Of a DNA stretch of 48,118 nt, positions 8,310-16,930 are shown piece by piece; position 1 is the stretch's first letter, and every line of letters starts with the position of its first letter. A program made the translations under genes and the position numbers. A model generated the notes under the pieces. That model had not been told where the DNA came from and did no database searches. It saw only the letters and a list, made by a program, of their open reading frames with translations. This DNA comes from an uncultured Eubacteriales bacterium (GTDB lineage Bacteria; Bacillota; Clostridia; Christensenellales; Borkfalkiaceae): NCBI GenBank assembly GCA_900540805.1, contig UQHL01000023.1:1-48118 (forward strand). The letters run 5' to 3'.

Positions 8310-10184
8310 TCATTTACCGTAAGCGTAACCGAATCTTCCGATCGGCGCGCTGTCGCCGGTAACGTAATAATCCATAATATCGTCTGGCTTTTGTACGTTG
8401 TCCGTAATTTTGAAAGAAAGCTCCACCCTGTCCGAAGAAAGACCAAGCAGGGAAAGCGGGATTTTATAGACGATTTTATTGCCCGAAACAAAGTATTCCG
8501 CTTTGCCCGTTTCCGTCCAACTGTATCCGCCCGCGCTTTTCTCCACCGAAGTGACGCCGTCCGCGCCCGGCTTGCGGTTGACGACGTAATTGAAGCCGGC
8601 AAACGAATTTTCCGTATCTCCCGCGGAAATAAACAAATTCATCCAATTGGCGTCCGTACCGTTGTACTCTGTAATCTTTTCCGCCGTCTCCGCGTAAAAA
8701 TAAACGTTTTGCGCGTCATGGATTACCTTTATCGCCGTAATGTCGTTGCGGTTGGAATTATCCACATACGAATGCGCCTCGTTGGCGGCGTTTTCGCCGT
8801 CGCGCGCCATCGCGTCGCCCGCAAAGTCGGCGTATTCGACGAATACGTTGCTCCAGACCGAAAAATCCGTAAGATCGGAAATCGTCTTGGTCGCCATTTT
8901 ATATTTTTCCGCGGCTTTCGTTTTGAATTTCCGCGTATTGGACACCAACTGAATATAAAATCCGTCGCCATATTCTTTGCCCATTTCGATATCGCGGGAA
9001 TATTCCGCGTTGTAGTTATCCACAAACCATACGTCCTTGCCCGTATAGCCGCTGGGCGCGGAGGGAATGTTTTCATCTCCCGTGCGGTATTTTATCGCCG
9101 TCCACTCGTTCCAGCCCGTCACGAAGATATTGGAAACCATATTCGCGGCGTCGTACTTGAAGGCTTCCTCCCATTGCCACTCGAAATTGGAGCCTTTTTT
9201 CCAATCCTCCGTCTTGCCGCCCTGTCCGTCGTAGCCGCGCGAAGAGTTGGGAAGCTGATCGGAGGCGAAAACGCTCGCTTTCGAATGCTGTATCACGGAA
9301 ACGGAAGCGTTGCCGTTGTCGTTCGGCACGGGCGCGCCCCACTGCATCCAGGGAAATCCTTTCGTCTGGTTTATGCCGCCCGAGGAAGGCCATTGCGATT
9401 CGTAAAAATTGAAATAGTTATATACCTCGCTGCCGACGGGAACAAACTCGCTCGAATCGTTTTGATCGGTGGCGCCGCCGTTCGCCGTGGACACGCCCAC
9501 GATGACGGGACGGCTATCCCCGTCGAAACGGAACCACAAATCGTCGTACCGTCCGTCCTTATAAAAATAATTGTATACGTTTTTTACGGTGGTGAAACCG
9601 GACGAATTGGTATAGAACCCCACTTTCGGCACCTTCCAGCCCTGATCCTGAAATTTTTTCAGCGTATTCAACACCAGCGTCACGACGTCGTTGTAGGTTA
9701 CGGCGTTGGTGTAATCGAACAGCAGGTAATCGATATTCGCCATCGTAAACAATTCCACGTGCCGCGCGATCACCCAGGGATCTTTCATCGAATAATAGCC
9801 GTAAAGCGGCTCGCTGGCAAAATGGAACTGGTGCGCAGGACTTTCCCGCGTATTATTCGGGTCGTAGAGCGGGGAATCGTCGCCCAGCTTTTCCAGCTTG
9901 TTTACGTCGTAAATGCCCGTCATCGACTGCGAACCGAGCCAGGCGAAGTAAAACAGTCCCACGTATTTCTTCGCCGCGCCGGACGGATCGGACACTTCCA
10001 CGGTTCTGCCGTAATCGTCCGCGGCGATGAGGTTTGCGACGCTGTATTCCTGCGGGGTTAATCCCCGCGTATCGTATTTCAAGGTATTGCCCGCCTCCGA
10101 AGTATTCCCGCCCCCGCAGGCCGTCAGCGCGAAAAGCGCCGCCGCCAGCAGAAGATGCGGTTTCCGATAGTTCACTCTTCCCAT
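8310..10184 (-). CDS. GH99/GH71-like glycan hydrolase lipoprotein with CBM9-like domain
   Basis: 624 residues; GGGAGGT lies 6 bases before ATG. The signal ends in the lipobox LTAC, with Cys22 followed by GGG, so it should be lipid-anchored outside the cell. The body (about 60-430) has features of the GH99/GH71/WbsX-like barrels: an early VGLFYFAWLG strand, HFASEPLYGYY, LLFDYTNAV, GFYTNSSG and a late GWNEWTAIKY motif. The last 170 residues (about 450-620) resemble a CBM9/DOMON-type beta-sandwich (AIKVIHDAQNVYFYAET). It follows the second permease gene by 13 bases, so it belongs to the importer operon. It probably cuts a polymer at the surface before uptake. The exact GH family is uncertain. 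Confidence 0.72.
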   Translation of the reverse strand: MGRVNYRKPHLLLAAALFALTACGGGNTSEAGNTLKYDTRGLTPQEYSVANLIAADDYGRTVEVSDPSGAAKKYVGLFYFAWLGSQSMTGIYDVNKLEKLGDDSPLYDPNNTRESPAHQFHFASEPLYGYYSMKDPWVIARHVELFTMANIDYLLFDYTNAVTYNDVVTLVLNTLKKFQDQGWKVPKVGFYTNSSGFTTVKNVYNYFYKDGRYDDLWFRFDGDSRPVIVGVSTANGGATDQNDSSEFVPVGSEVYNYFNFYESQWPSSGGINQTKGFPWMQWGAPVPNDNGNASVSVIQHSKASVFASDQLPNSSRGYDGQGGKTEDWKKGSNFEWQWEEAFKYDAANMVSNIFVTGWNEWTAIKYRTGDENIPSAPSGYTGKDVWFVDNYNAEYSRDIEMGKEYGDGFYIQLVSNTRKFKTKAAEKYKMATKTISDLTDFSVWSNVFVEYADFAGDAMARDGENAANEAHSYVDNSNRNDITAIKVIHDAQNVYFYAETAEKITEYNGTDANWMNLFISAGDTENSFAGFNYVVNRKPGADGVTSVEKSAGGYSWTETGKAEYFVSGNKIVYKIPLSLLGLSSDRVELSFKITDNVQKPDDIMDYYVTGDSAPIGRFGYAYGK

Positions 10185-10197
10185 GTCTGACCTCCCG

Positions 10198-11079
10198 TCA
10201 TCCCTTGAGTCCGTCCATCGCCACGCCTTCGATCAATTGTTTTTGAAAAATAAAGAAGAGAGTCGCGGGAACGACGCTCATGACGACGCCCGCCGCCATG
10301 CGGATATGTACCTGGTCGTTGCCCGACGCGCCGTTGTTGAGGAGATAAAACACCTTATACGCCAGCGTCGCGGGAAAATCGTCGTCGATACGCCAAACCA
10401 AAGGCCCGTAATAGTCTCCCCACGCGGCGGTGAAAACGTTGATCATGATGTAAACGATTATGGGTTTGCAAAGGGGCAGCGCGATGGAGAAATATCTCCT
10501 CAGCGAACCCGCGCCGTCGATTTTGGCGGCGTTGTCGATATCACGCGGCAGGCTTTGAATAAAGGAACGCGCGAGAAAGATATACAGCGCGCCGCCGCCC
10601 GTCAGATTGGGAATGGTCAGAGGGTACAGCGTATTCAGCCAGCCTATTTTCGAATAGAGGATATACAGCGGGATCTGCGTCACGACGCCCGGAAGCATCA
10701 TCGTCGAAAGCATAAACGCGAACAGCGCCTTTTTTCCCGCAAATTCGCAGCGGGCGAACCCGAACGCGATAAACGTAGCGGAAACGGGTACGGCGACGAG
10801 GTTGAAAAGGATTACCTTCATCGTGTTGCCGAACGCCGCGATATATCCGCTGTCCTGCAAAATCCGGCCGTAGTTTGCAAATTGAGGCTTGGCGGGAAAA
10901 ATCCTGAATTCGAGGGAAATCACTTCCTCCCAGGTCATCAGGCTTTTCATCACCATATAGAAATACGGAAAAATGAGAATCGCCGCCACGAAAACCATCA
11001 GCGCGTACATACATATTTTGAATACGGCGCGGCGTTTTTTTTCTTCCCGGTTGAGCATATGTTTTTTTACCGCTTCCAT
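10198..11079 (-). CDS. Carbohydrate ABC transporter permease, MalG type
   Basis: 293 residues with six predicted membrane helices and the permease EAA loop NAAKIDGAGSLRRYFSIALP, which contacts the ATPase. It belongs to the CUT1 MalG/UgpE type. It lies one base after the partner permease gene, so they are cotranslated. No ATP-binding gene is seen in the window; CUT1 importers of Clostridia commonly share an MsmK-like ATPase encoded elsewhere. Confidence 0.95.
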   Translation of the reverse strand: MEAVKKHMLNREEKKRRAVFKICMYALMVFVAAILIFPYFYMVMKSLMTWEEVISLEFRIFPAKPQFANYGRILQDSGYIAAFGNTMKVILFNLVAVPVSATFIAFGFARCEFAGKKALFAFMLSTMMLPGVVTQIPLYILYSKIGWLNTLYPLTIPNLTGGGALYIFLARSFIQSLPRDIDNAAKIDGAGSLRRYFSIALPLCKPIIVYIMINVFTAAWGDYYGPLVWRIDDDFPATLAYKVFYLLNNGASGNDQVHIRMAAGVVMSVVPATLFFIFQKQLIEGVAMDGLKG

Positions 11080-11080
11080 A

Positions 11081-12055
11081 TCAGTTGTCGTCCCCCATGT
11101 AAAGTTTTTTACGGACAGCGAACATTACCGCCGTCATCGCGCCGACGATCAACAGCAGTATCCAGGACAGCGCGCTGGCATAGCCGTATCGGCTGAATTC
11201 CCCGAACGCCTGATTGTAAATATATACGCCCAGCATATACAGGGCGTCCTGTTCGCCTCTGCCGTGATAGGAAAAGGTAAGCGCGCCGTTGTATTGGAAG
11301 GTGCCGATCAGCATGGTCACCGCGTTGAAGAAGATCATGGGCATGCTCATGGGGATAGTCACGTGCAAAAAACGCTGAAAGGTACCCGCGCCGTCGATCT
11401 TCGCCGCCTCGTACAGCTGCGTCGGGATCGCCTTAAACGCCGACAGCCACAAAATCATGCCGCCGCCCACGCTCCAAAGGTTCATGAGAAATATCGAACC
11501 GATTGCCGTCGTCGTTTCGGGACTGGAAAAGAAATCGCTGTGCGCCCCGAAAACGGCGAGGATCTGATTGAAAATCCCGTTGGCCGAAAAGATGTCCTGC
11601 CACAGAAGCCCCGAAACCACCCCGGGAATCACGCACGGAAGATAATACGCCACGCGGAAGCCGCCCACGGCTTTGAGGGGCAGATTGACGAGACTGGCCA
11701 ACAGATAGCTGACCACAAGGATGATCGGCACGTTGACAAACGTATAAAAGCAAGTGTTGCCGAATACCCGCCAAAAAGTGGTTCCAGAAAAAATACTTAT
11801 GTAGTTTTTAAGTCCCGTGGGATAATAATATACCCCCGTATATTCGAAAAACGACCATATCAGCGACTGGATCATTGGATACAGGGTAAATATTCCCAAT
11901 CCGAGCGCAAGCGGAAAGGTAAACATCCACCCTTCCCGATTGCGCCGCCAAAATTTTTTCAGCCGTACGGAAAAAGTCGGCGTTCCGCCGCCGGAGGGAA
12001 TCGTATCTCCCTTTTTTACTTTTCCGACGTCAAGAAACGATTGTGTCGAACGCAT
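11081..12055 (-). CDS. Carbohydrate ABC transporter permease, MalF/UgpA type
   Basis: 324 residues with six predicted helices after a cytoplasmic N-terminal segment of about 45 residues. The EAA loop reads YEAAKIDGAGTFQRFLHVTIP. The ATG at 12055 lies inside the 3' end of the binding-protein gene, with AAAGGAGC 8 bases upstream, also inside that gene; the 26-base overlap is therefore real and suggests translational coupling. It forms a heterodimer with the MalG-type partner and imports an oligosaccharide of the CUT1 class. Confidence 0.95.
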   Translation of the reverse strand: MRSTQSFLDVGKVKKGDTIPSGGGTPTFSVRLKKFWRRNREGWMFTFPLALGLGIFTLYPMIQSLIWSFFEYTGVYYYPTGLKNYISIFSGTTFWRVFGNTCFYTFVNVPIILVVSYLLASLVNLPLKAVGGFRVAYYLPCVIPGVVSGLLWQDIFSANGIFNQILAVFGAHSDFFSSPETTTAIGSIFLMNLWSVGGGMILWLSAFKAIPTQLYEAAKIDGAGTFQRFLHVTIPMSMPMIFFNAVTMLIGTFQYNGALTFSYHGRGEQDALYMLGVYIYNQAFGEFSRYGYASALSWILLLIVGAMTAVMFAVRKKLYMGDDN

Positions 12056-13436
12056 CCTGTATAGCTCCTTTCAGTAAGTTGTACGCTTTGCCGGAAGTGG
12101 TTTGTTTGATGCAATAAGACCCCACGTAACTGTTCAAGGCGTTGATAAGACTGCTGGAAATCGAGGAGTCGGCATAGGCGAGGAAATCCTGCGTCGCTTT
12201 ATACTCCGAGCCGTAGGTGTACGCCGCGACGTTGAACGCGGGATAGGTGCTGTGCCAATAGGCGTCGGGGTTTTCCGCCGAGAGACCGCTGCGGATGGAA
12301 GGCAGCGTAAGCCCGCCGTCCTTCGCCGCTTTCTGCTGTCCATCGTTACTCATCAGATACGCCATAAACGCGGACGCGGCGTTAAGCTTCGCCTGATCCT
12401 CCGCGACCTGCGAATTCAGCGCATAACCCGCAAACCCGATGCCCATCGCGGAATTTTCCCCCGCGATCTTCGGGAAAGACACGACGTCGAATTTTCCTTT
12501 CAGCGTCGCCGTCGTTTCGTAATGGTCGATGGTCGTGGACTGGAACAGCATCGCGCCCGTACCGTTTTCGAAACTGGATTTTCCGTCGTTTTCCGCGGGA
12601 ATATATCTCTTGGTCACCATATTCTGAACAAAGGAATAAATTTCCTCGTTTTTTCCCTCGGTGAGGGCAAACTTGCCTTCCTTGTCGATCAGTTCGCCGC
12701 CCAAGCTCTTCATCACGGGCCAGGAAACGGCTTCCCACGTAAAGTTTGCGTCTATGGGATAAAATTTGGAGTCGCTTTTCTTGTCGTAATATTCGCGCAC
12801 CTGACCGCAGACGGTGAGAAAATCCTCCCAGCTCCAGCCGTTTTTGACCAAAGTCGTTTCGGGTTTAAGATCGACGCCCGCCGCGGTCAGAATATTCTTG
12901 TTGTAAAATGTGACGACCGAATCGGCGGAGCGGGGTACCGCGTAACGAGTGCCGCCGAACAGTCCCATGCTTCGGAAATCTTCCGTGAAATCCGCGTCGT
13001 AATCGAATTCGCCCGCCTTTTCCGCCTGCTCGGTAAAGTGGTCGAGATTGAGGGCGTAGCCGTTGCTTACCAGAAAATAATAGTTTGACGAATTTGTCCA
13101 GATGACGTCCGCCAGCACTTTCGCCGAATACTGCTTGGTAACGGTGCTGTTATAGGAGTCGATCGTCAGAAAATTCATCGTCACCTTGATGTTGGGATAT
13201 TTCTGATTGAATCCCTCGATCAACGCGTTCATAAGTTTTCTTTCCGTTTCGTTGTCGGGAATGATCACCTTAATCTCGGCCGAAGTCGTCGCGGGAAGGT
13301 TAAAATCCACCGTGTAGTCTTGCGCGGGCAGTTCGCCGCCGCTGTTGGGACGATTGTAACCGTTGCAGCCGGCGCCCGCAGCCGCCAAAAAGGCGGAGGA
13401 TAAAATACAGGAAACAATCTTTGTCAATTTCGTCAT
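12030..13436 (-). CDS. Extracellular sugar-binding lipoprotein of the ABC importer
   Basis: 468 residues with AAAGGAG 7 bases before ATG. The signal peptide ends in lipobox AGAGC at about Cys24, followed by a flexible Asn/Gly/Ser linker. The family 1 solute-binding pattern is clear: IPDNETERKLMNALIEGFNQKYPNI at the start, YAVPRSADSVVTFYNKNIL in the middle, and GFAGYALNSQ near the hinge. It binds oligosaccharides outside the cell and delivers them to the two permeases that follow. Being first of the transporter genes, just after a hairpin, is typical for the most abundant component. Confidence 0.95.
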   Translation of the reverse strand: MTKLTKIVSCILSSAFLAAAGAGCNGYNRPNSGGELPAQDYTVDFNLPATTSAEIKVIIPDNETERKLMNALIEGFNQKYPNIKVTMNFLTIDSYNSTVTKQYSAKVLADVIWTNSSNYYFLVSNGYALNLDHFTEQAEKAGEFDYDADFTEDFRSMGLFGGTRYAVPRSADSVVTFYNKNILTAAGVDLKPETTLVKNGWSWEDFLTVCGQVREYYDKKSDSKFYPIDANFTWEAVSWPVMKSLGGELIDKEGKFALTEGKNEEIYSFVQNMVTKRYIPAENDGKSSFENGTGAMLFQSTTIDHYETTATLKGKFDVVSFPKIAGENSAMGIGFAGYALNSQVAEDQAKLNAASAFMAYLMSNDGQQKAAKDGGLTLPSIRSGLSAENPDAYWHSTYPAFNVAAYTYGSEYKATQDFLAYADSSISSSLINALNSYVGSYCIKQTTSGKAYNLLKGAIQDAFDTIVS

Positions 13437-13513
13437 CTTTTTCTCCTTTTGCTTATACCGTCCCCTCGCGGAGTACGGGGATTTTCGTTTATTTTTAAGA
13501 CTCGTTAAGTTTT

Positions 13514-13540
13514 TTCCGTTTTGCGGTACGCAAAACGGAA
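13514..13540. repeat. 12-bp perfect inverted repeat between esterase and binding-protein genes
   Basis: TTCCGTTTTGCG and CGCAAAACGGAA are separated by GTA, and the palindrome GGGTACCC follows at once. There is no good T-tract on either strand. In the mRNA this would form a stable stem just before the binding-protein gene. It could be a processing or stabilising stem, or an operator. Confidence 0.6.
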
Positions 13541-13585
13541 GGGTACCCTTCCCCCGGATTTTTTCGTTTTTTCGCTGCGGCGGGA

Positions 13586-14884
13586 TTATTTTTTATAATC
13601 CGTGATCGCCGTCATGATATTCATCGCGTACACGCGGTGCATAAAATCGTTGGGGTGATTGACGTTGCTGGAAGAAATTTCGCAGTAGCGCTTGGTTTCG
13701 AGAAAATACTTTCCCGCTTTCTGCATATCGATCACCTTTACGGTGCCGTCGTCGTACTTTTCCGCGATCGCGTTCAATTTGGAAAGATAACGGTCGAAAA
13801 TGCCCGCTTCCCTTTCGTAGAGCGGATTGCAGGGAAAAGAATTGACGAGAACGAAATTGCAGTCCGGCGACGCCCCTTTCATCTGCAACATAATTTCTTC
13901 GATGTTGCTCTGATACGCCGAAGGATTGGTGACGGGGTTCGCCGTCGAATCGTTCATGCCGTAGGCGATAACGCAAAGATCGGGCTTGGCGTCCTTCGCC
14001 CGCTGAAAGGAAGTGTTCCCCTCTTTCGTCAAAGGCCAATCGCTGATCGTACCGCCCTTCGCCGAGTTGGTAAACGTGACGTTTACCCCGTAAACCCGCT
14101 CGATCTCTGTTTTTACCTGTTTGGCGTAACAGGGAGTATTCGGTTCGACGTGCAGATTGTCGCCCGTGGACGAGCTGCCGTCGGTGATGCTGTCGCCGAT
14201 AAACGCCACGCTGACGTCTTTTCCCGCTTCCAGCTTGGCGCGAAGAGACGTAAACACGGTCGCGTCGTAGGCGTTGAAGACGCCGGCCGGAAGCTCCGCC
14301 AGGTCGTACGCATAGGTGACGGAGAGATATCGCCCGTAGAAAAGGCTGCTTTCCGTATATACGAAAGGTCCGCCGCCCAAATCCCATACCGTGTATTTGC
14401 TGACGCTGTCGGGCGTTTCGGAAAGTTCGTAACCGTCGGGCACTTTCGCGCCCGTTTCCGCCAGTTCGGAAAGCAGTTCTATCGACGACCCGGCGGGGAT
14501 CGTCAGTCGCTTTTTCGCCTTGTCCACCACGTAATCCGCGCCCTCCGAATAGGTCTTTTTCAGCTTCTGATCCATCACGCCGATCACCTTTTCGGGCGCG
14601 TACAGCAAATCGGCGTACGCTTCGCCGTTTTCGTAAGCAATCGGCAAAGTCAGTTCGTTATAAATCACGTTCCCGAGCCAATAGGGACGGGACATTTCCT
14701 TTTTATATTCCGCGTCGTCGTACATGAGCGTTTCATACTCCTTGTTATAAAACGGATAATCGGCCAAATTTATTTTTTTGCCTTCCGAATCGGAAGAATC
14801 CGCGGACTGACAGCCGAAACACATTGCGGCGGATAACAGGACGCTCGCCGCGCCCGCCAAAAATCTCAATCGTTTTCTTTCCAT
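13586..14884 (-). CDS. SGNH/GDSL-family esterase lipoprotein
   Basis: 432 residues with a lipoprotein signal ending at Cys25 (CFGC). An N-terminal beta-domain (about 35-215) precedes the SGNH domain. Block I is AFIGDSITDG with the nucleophile at Ser232; the block II Gly lies in NSAKGG; block III is AYGMNDS with its Asn; block V is NVNHPNDFMH with His410. The block V aspartate, normally three residues before His, is Asn here; I recall this NHPND form from a subgroup of gut carbohydrate esterases. The likely role is removing acetyl or other acyl groups from the target glycan at the surface, so the hydrolases can work. It lies 3 bases after the phosphodiesterase gene. Confidence 0.88.
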   Translation of the reverse strand: MERKRLRFLAGAASVLLSAAMCFGCQSADSSDSEGKKINLADYPFYNKEYETLMYDDAEYKKEMSRPYWLGNVIYNELTLPIAYENGEAYADLLYAPEKVIGVMDQKLKKTYSEGADYVVDKAKKRLTIPAGSSIELLSELAETGAKVPDGYELSETPDSVSKYTVWDLGGGPFVYTESSLFYGRYLSVTYAYDLAELPAGVFNAYDATVFTSLRAKLEAGKDVSVAFIGDSITDGSSSTGDNLHVEPNTPCYAKQVKTEIERVYGVNVTFTNSAKGGTISDWPLTKEGNTSFQRAKDAKPDLCVIAYGMNDSTANPVTNPSAYQSNIEEIMLQMKGASPDCNFVLVNSFPCNPLYEREAGIFDRYLSKLNAIAEKYDDGTVKVIDMQKAGKYFLETKRYCEISSSNVNHPNDFMHRVYAMNIMTAITDYKK

Positions 14885-14887
14885 GCC

Positions 14888-16702
14888 TTATTTTCTCCTC
14901 TTGCTTACCAGCGCCGCGAAAGCCGCCGCGCCGGCGACTGCGGCCGACGAAAGCGCGCCCGCCGACGAACCGCAGCCGCTGCCGCCTTTCGCCGTAAATT
15001 TTACGCTTTCGCTGATCAGGCAAATACCGAGCTCCGATTCGCAGACAAGTACCGCCGTGCCTTCCGTTTCCCGCTTTTCCAGCCAGACCACTTTCCCCTC
15101 GACCGTCTTTTCCCCGCCCGCATACGTCTTTGCCTTTACCGAAATCTTTTCGCCGTCCGCAGGCAGATTTTTTACTTCGTACGTCTTTTGCGGGAAGAGT
15201 TTCTCCACATGGCTTCCCGTTATCGCGGCGTCGTTGGTGGTGATCCCCGTCACGCCGTTGCGAAGGGCCTCGGGCATCGTATCCGTCTCGTACGTCCACA
15301 GCCAAAGGGAATAGCCCTTGTCGGCGAAGGTTCTGAAAATATCCGCGTAGGCGCTCGCCGTCGATCCCTCCCCGTAATATTCCCGCAGACCTGCGCCCCC
15401 GTTAAATTGCATATCGATGCCGCTGCCGTTGGAATACGCCTGGGACGTCGCCGCGTTTGCGCCGTCCGTATACAGGAGCAGCGAGGCGGGCACGGAGGGA
15501 AGCTGTTCCGCCACCCTTACCAGTTGCGCGGGATAAAAAGAAATCACCGTAATTCGCCCCGCCATGCCGTATTCCGCTACTTTCTGCCGGAACAAATCGA
15601 CAAGTTTGGCTTCCTGTCCCTTAAATTCGATGATCAGCACCATATCGCCGACTCCGTCGCGGTTAACCGCCTCGAATACTTCGTCGAGCGTGGGAATTTT
15701 GCTGACGCCGTCGGACATGGTATAAGATTTCAACTGCGCCAGCGTCAGTTTGCTGACATAGCCGGCGGCGGGATTTCCCGCGTCGTCGCGGAGAGCGTAA
15801 CGGATATCGTCGTCGTGCAGCAGGACGATCTGCTCGTCGGCGGTGAGACGGATATCGATCTCGACGTGCGTCGCGCCGATTCTTGCGGCGTCCTCGATCG
15901 CCCCCACCGTATTTTCGCTGTGAACCGTGGTGTCCCCGCGATGCGCCGCGATATAGGGCGCACGGGAAAGGATATAATTTTTTTCTTTCGCCGAACCTAT
16001 CTTTCCGTACACCTCGAAAACTTTCGCCGCATCGGGAGCTATTATTCCGTACGCACCTTGCCCCACCGCATCCGCTATCTGTTCCGCCGAGCCGTCCGTA
16101 TCCACCCATACGCACTTGAAGCGCGCCTGAATAAAACGGATATATTCCGCGTTTGTTTCCTCGGCGGAAAAGATGAGCACTTGCGCGCCTACGGCGTTCG
16201 CTTTGCCGATTTCGCGCAGACAGTCGTCCGTCGAAGACGCCAACGCAATATAATACGCCCGCGCCGAAAGCTCCGATTTTACTTTGCTGAGCACCGCGAC
16301 GCTTTCGGAAGCTATCGCGAGATCGGTTATATTTTTCCCGGAAGCATAAGCGGCAAAAGCGTCGAAAGCCGCCGACGTATCGGGGCAAACCACGGGCATC
16401 GCTTTTCCTTTGATTTGACTTTCGTAAATCTCCGAAAAGTTTCCCAACGTCTCCCCGTCTTTCCCGAGTACCGCCAGATTTTCATCTATCGACAAAAAAA
16501 CCGAAGCGGGCAATCTTTCTTCCGACAGCGAGGCCGCGCTTTCCTTTTCCGATATCTTCAAAATGACCGACGGCTGAGCGTAAAAACCGTCGGAAGCGAA
16601 AGACGCTGCGTCGTTTTCCGCAGACGCAGGCGCCGCTTTGACGGGCAAGGCAAATCCCAATCCGCAAACGGCGGCAATCAATATAAAAACGATTTTTCTC
16701 AT
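14888..16702 (-). CDS. Secreted two-domain glycerophosphodiester phosphodiesterase with C-terminal sorting tail
   Basis: 604 residues; signal peptide about 1-28. The catalytic GDPD barrel spans about 248-500: AAHRGDTTVHSENT gives His254, Arg255, Glu263 and Asn264, EIDIRL gives Glu281 and Asp283, and HDDD gives His296. All the usual metal and phosphate ligands are present. Residues 60-235 look like a second, degenerate barrel: its end (WVDTDGSAEQIADAVGQGAYGIIAPD) mirrors the GDPD end, but it lacks an HRG motif. A beta-domain (about 515-570) follows, then GGSGCGSSAG, a hydrophobic helix and KRRK. As first gene of the cluster it may remove glycerophosphate decorations from the target glycan, or digest teichoic-acid or phospholipid head groups. 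Confidence 0.88.
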   Translation of the reverse strand: MRKIVFILIAAVCGLGFALPVKAAPASAENDAASFASDGFYAQPSVILKISEKESAASLSEERLPASVFLSIDENLAVLGKDGETLGNFSEIYESQIKGKAMPVVCPDTSAAFDAFAAYASGKNITDLAIASESVAVLSKVKSELSARAYYIALASSTDDCLREIGKANAVGAQVLIFSAEETNAEYIRFIQARFKCVWVDTDGSAEQIADAVGQGAYGIIAPDAAKVFEVYGKIGSAKEKNYILSRAPYIAAHRGDTTVHSENTVGAIEDAARIGATHVEIDIRLTADEQIVLLHDDDIRYALRDDAGNPAAGYVSKLTLAQLKSYTMSDGVSKIPTLDEVFEAVNRDGVGDMVLIIEFKGQEAKLVDLFRQKVAEYGMAGRITVISFYPAQLVRVAEQLPSVPASLLLYTDGANAATSQAYSNGSGIDMQFNGGAGLREYYGEGSTASAYADIFRTFADKGYSLWLWTYETDTMPEALRNGVTGITTNDAAITGSHVEKLFPQKTYEVKNLPADGEKISVKAKTYAGGEKTVEGKVVWLEKRETEGTAVLVCESELGICLISESVKFTAKGGSGCGSSAGALSSAAVAGAAAFAALVSKRRK

Positions 16703-16748
16703 TTCTCTAATCCCCGTTAAAAATTTTTCCGCTTTTATTCTTTACTTT

Positions 16749-16777
16749 ATTATATCTCTATTTTCCTCGCTTTGCAA
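16749..16777 (-). promoter_or_regulatory. Sigma-A promoter of the glycan cluster
   Basis: Read on the minus strand: TTGCAA, 17 bases, TATAAT, followed about 47 bases later by the phosphodiesterase ATG. A single good promoter ahead of the whole minus-strand cluster fits a long operon, with internal hairpins setting relative levels. Confidence 0.75.
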
Positions 16778-16882
16778 TACAGAATTTAATGATAAAATTG
16801 CATTATTTACAGTTTTTTAGGCGTAATCAAGGTTTTTTTTTGCATTTTCTTTACATTTGTTATTCCTTTTACGATTAAACCG

Positions 16883-16911
16883 TTGACAAAACGCGCAGAG
16901 TATGCGATAAT
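16883..16911 (+). promoter_or_regulatory. Sigma-A promoter of the AraC regulator gene
   Basis: TTGACA, 17 bases, GATAAT, ending 20 bases before the ATG at 16931. The -35 begins at a TTG that could be mistaken for a start codon; the promoter shows that the real start must be downstream. It faces away from the cluster promoter at 16749-16777 with about 105 bases between them. Confidence 0.8.
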
Positions 16912-16930
16912 TTACTTGGGAGAATTTTCT

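Noticed and set aside
8391..10061. 556-codon plus-strand frame
   Set aside because: Antisense shadow of the GH99-like lipoprotein gene.
15188..16720. 510-codon plus-strand frame
   Set aside because: Antisense shadow of the phosphodiesterase gene.
16883..16930. TTG start for the first AraC gene
   Set aside because: The TTG is part of the -35 box of its own promoter.
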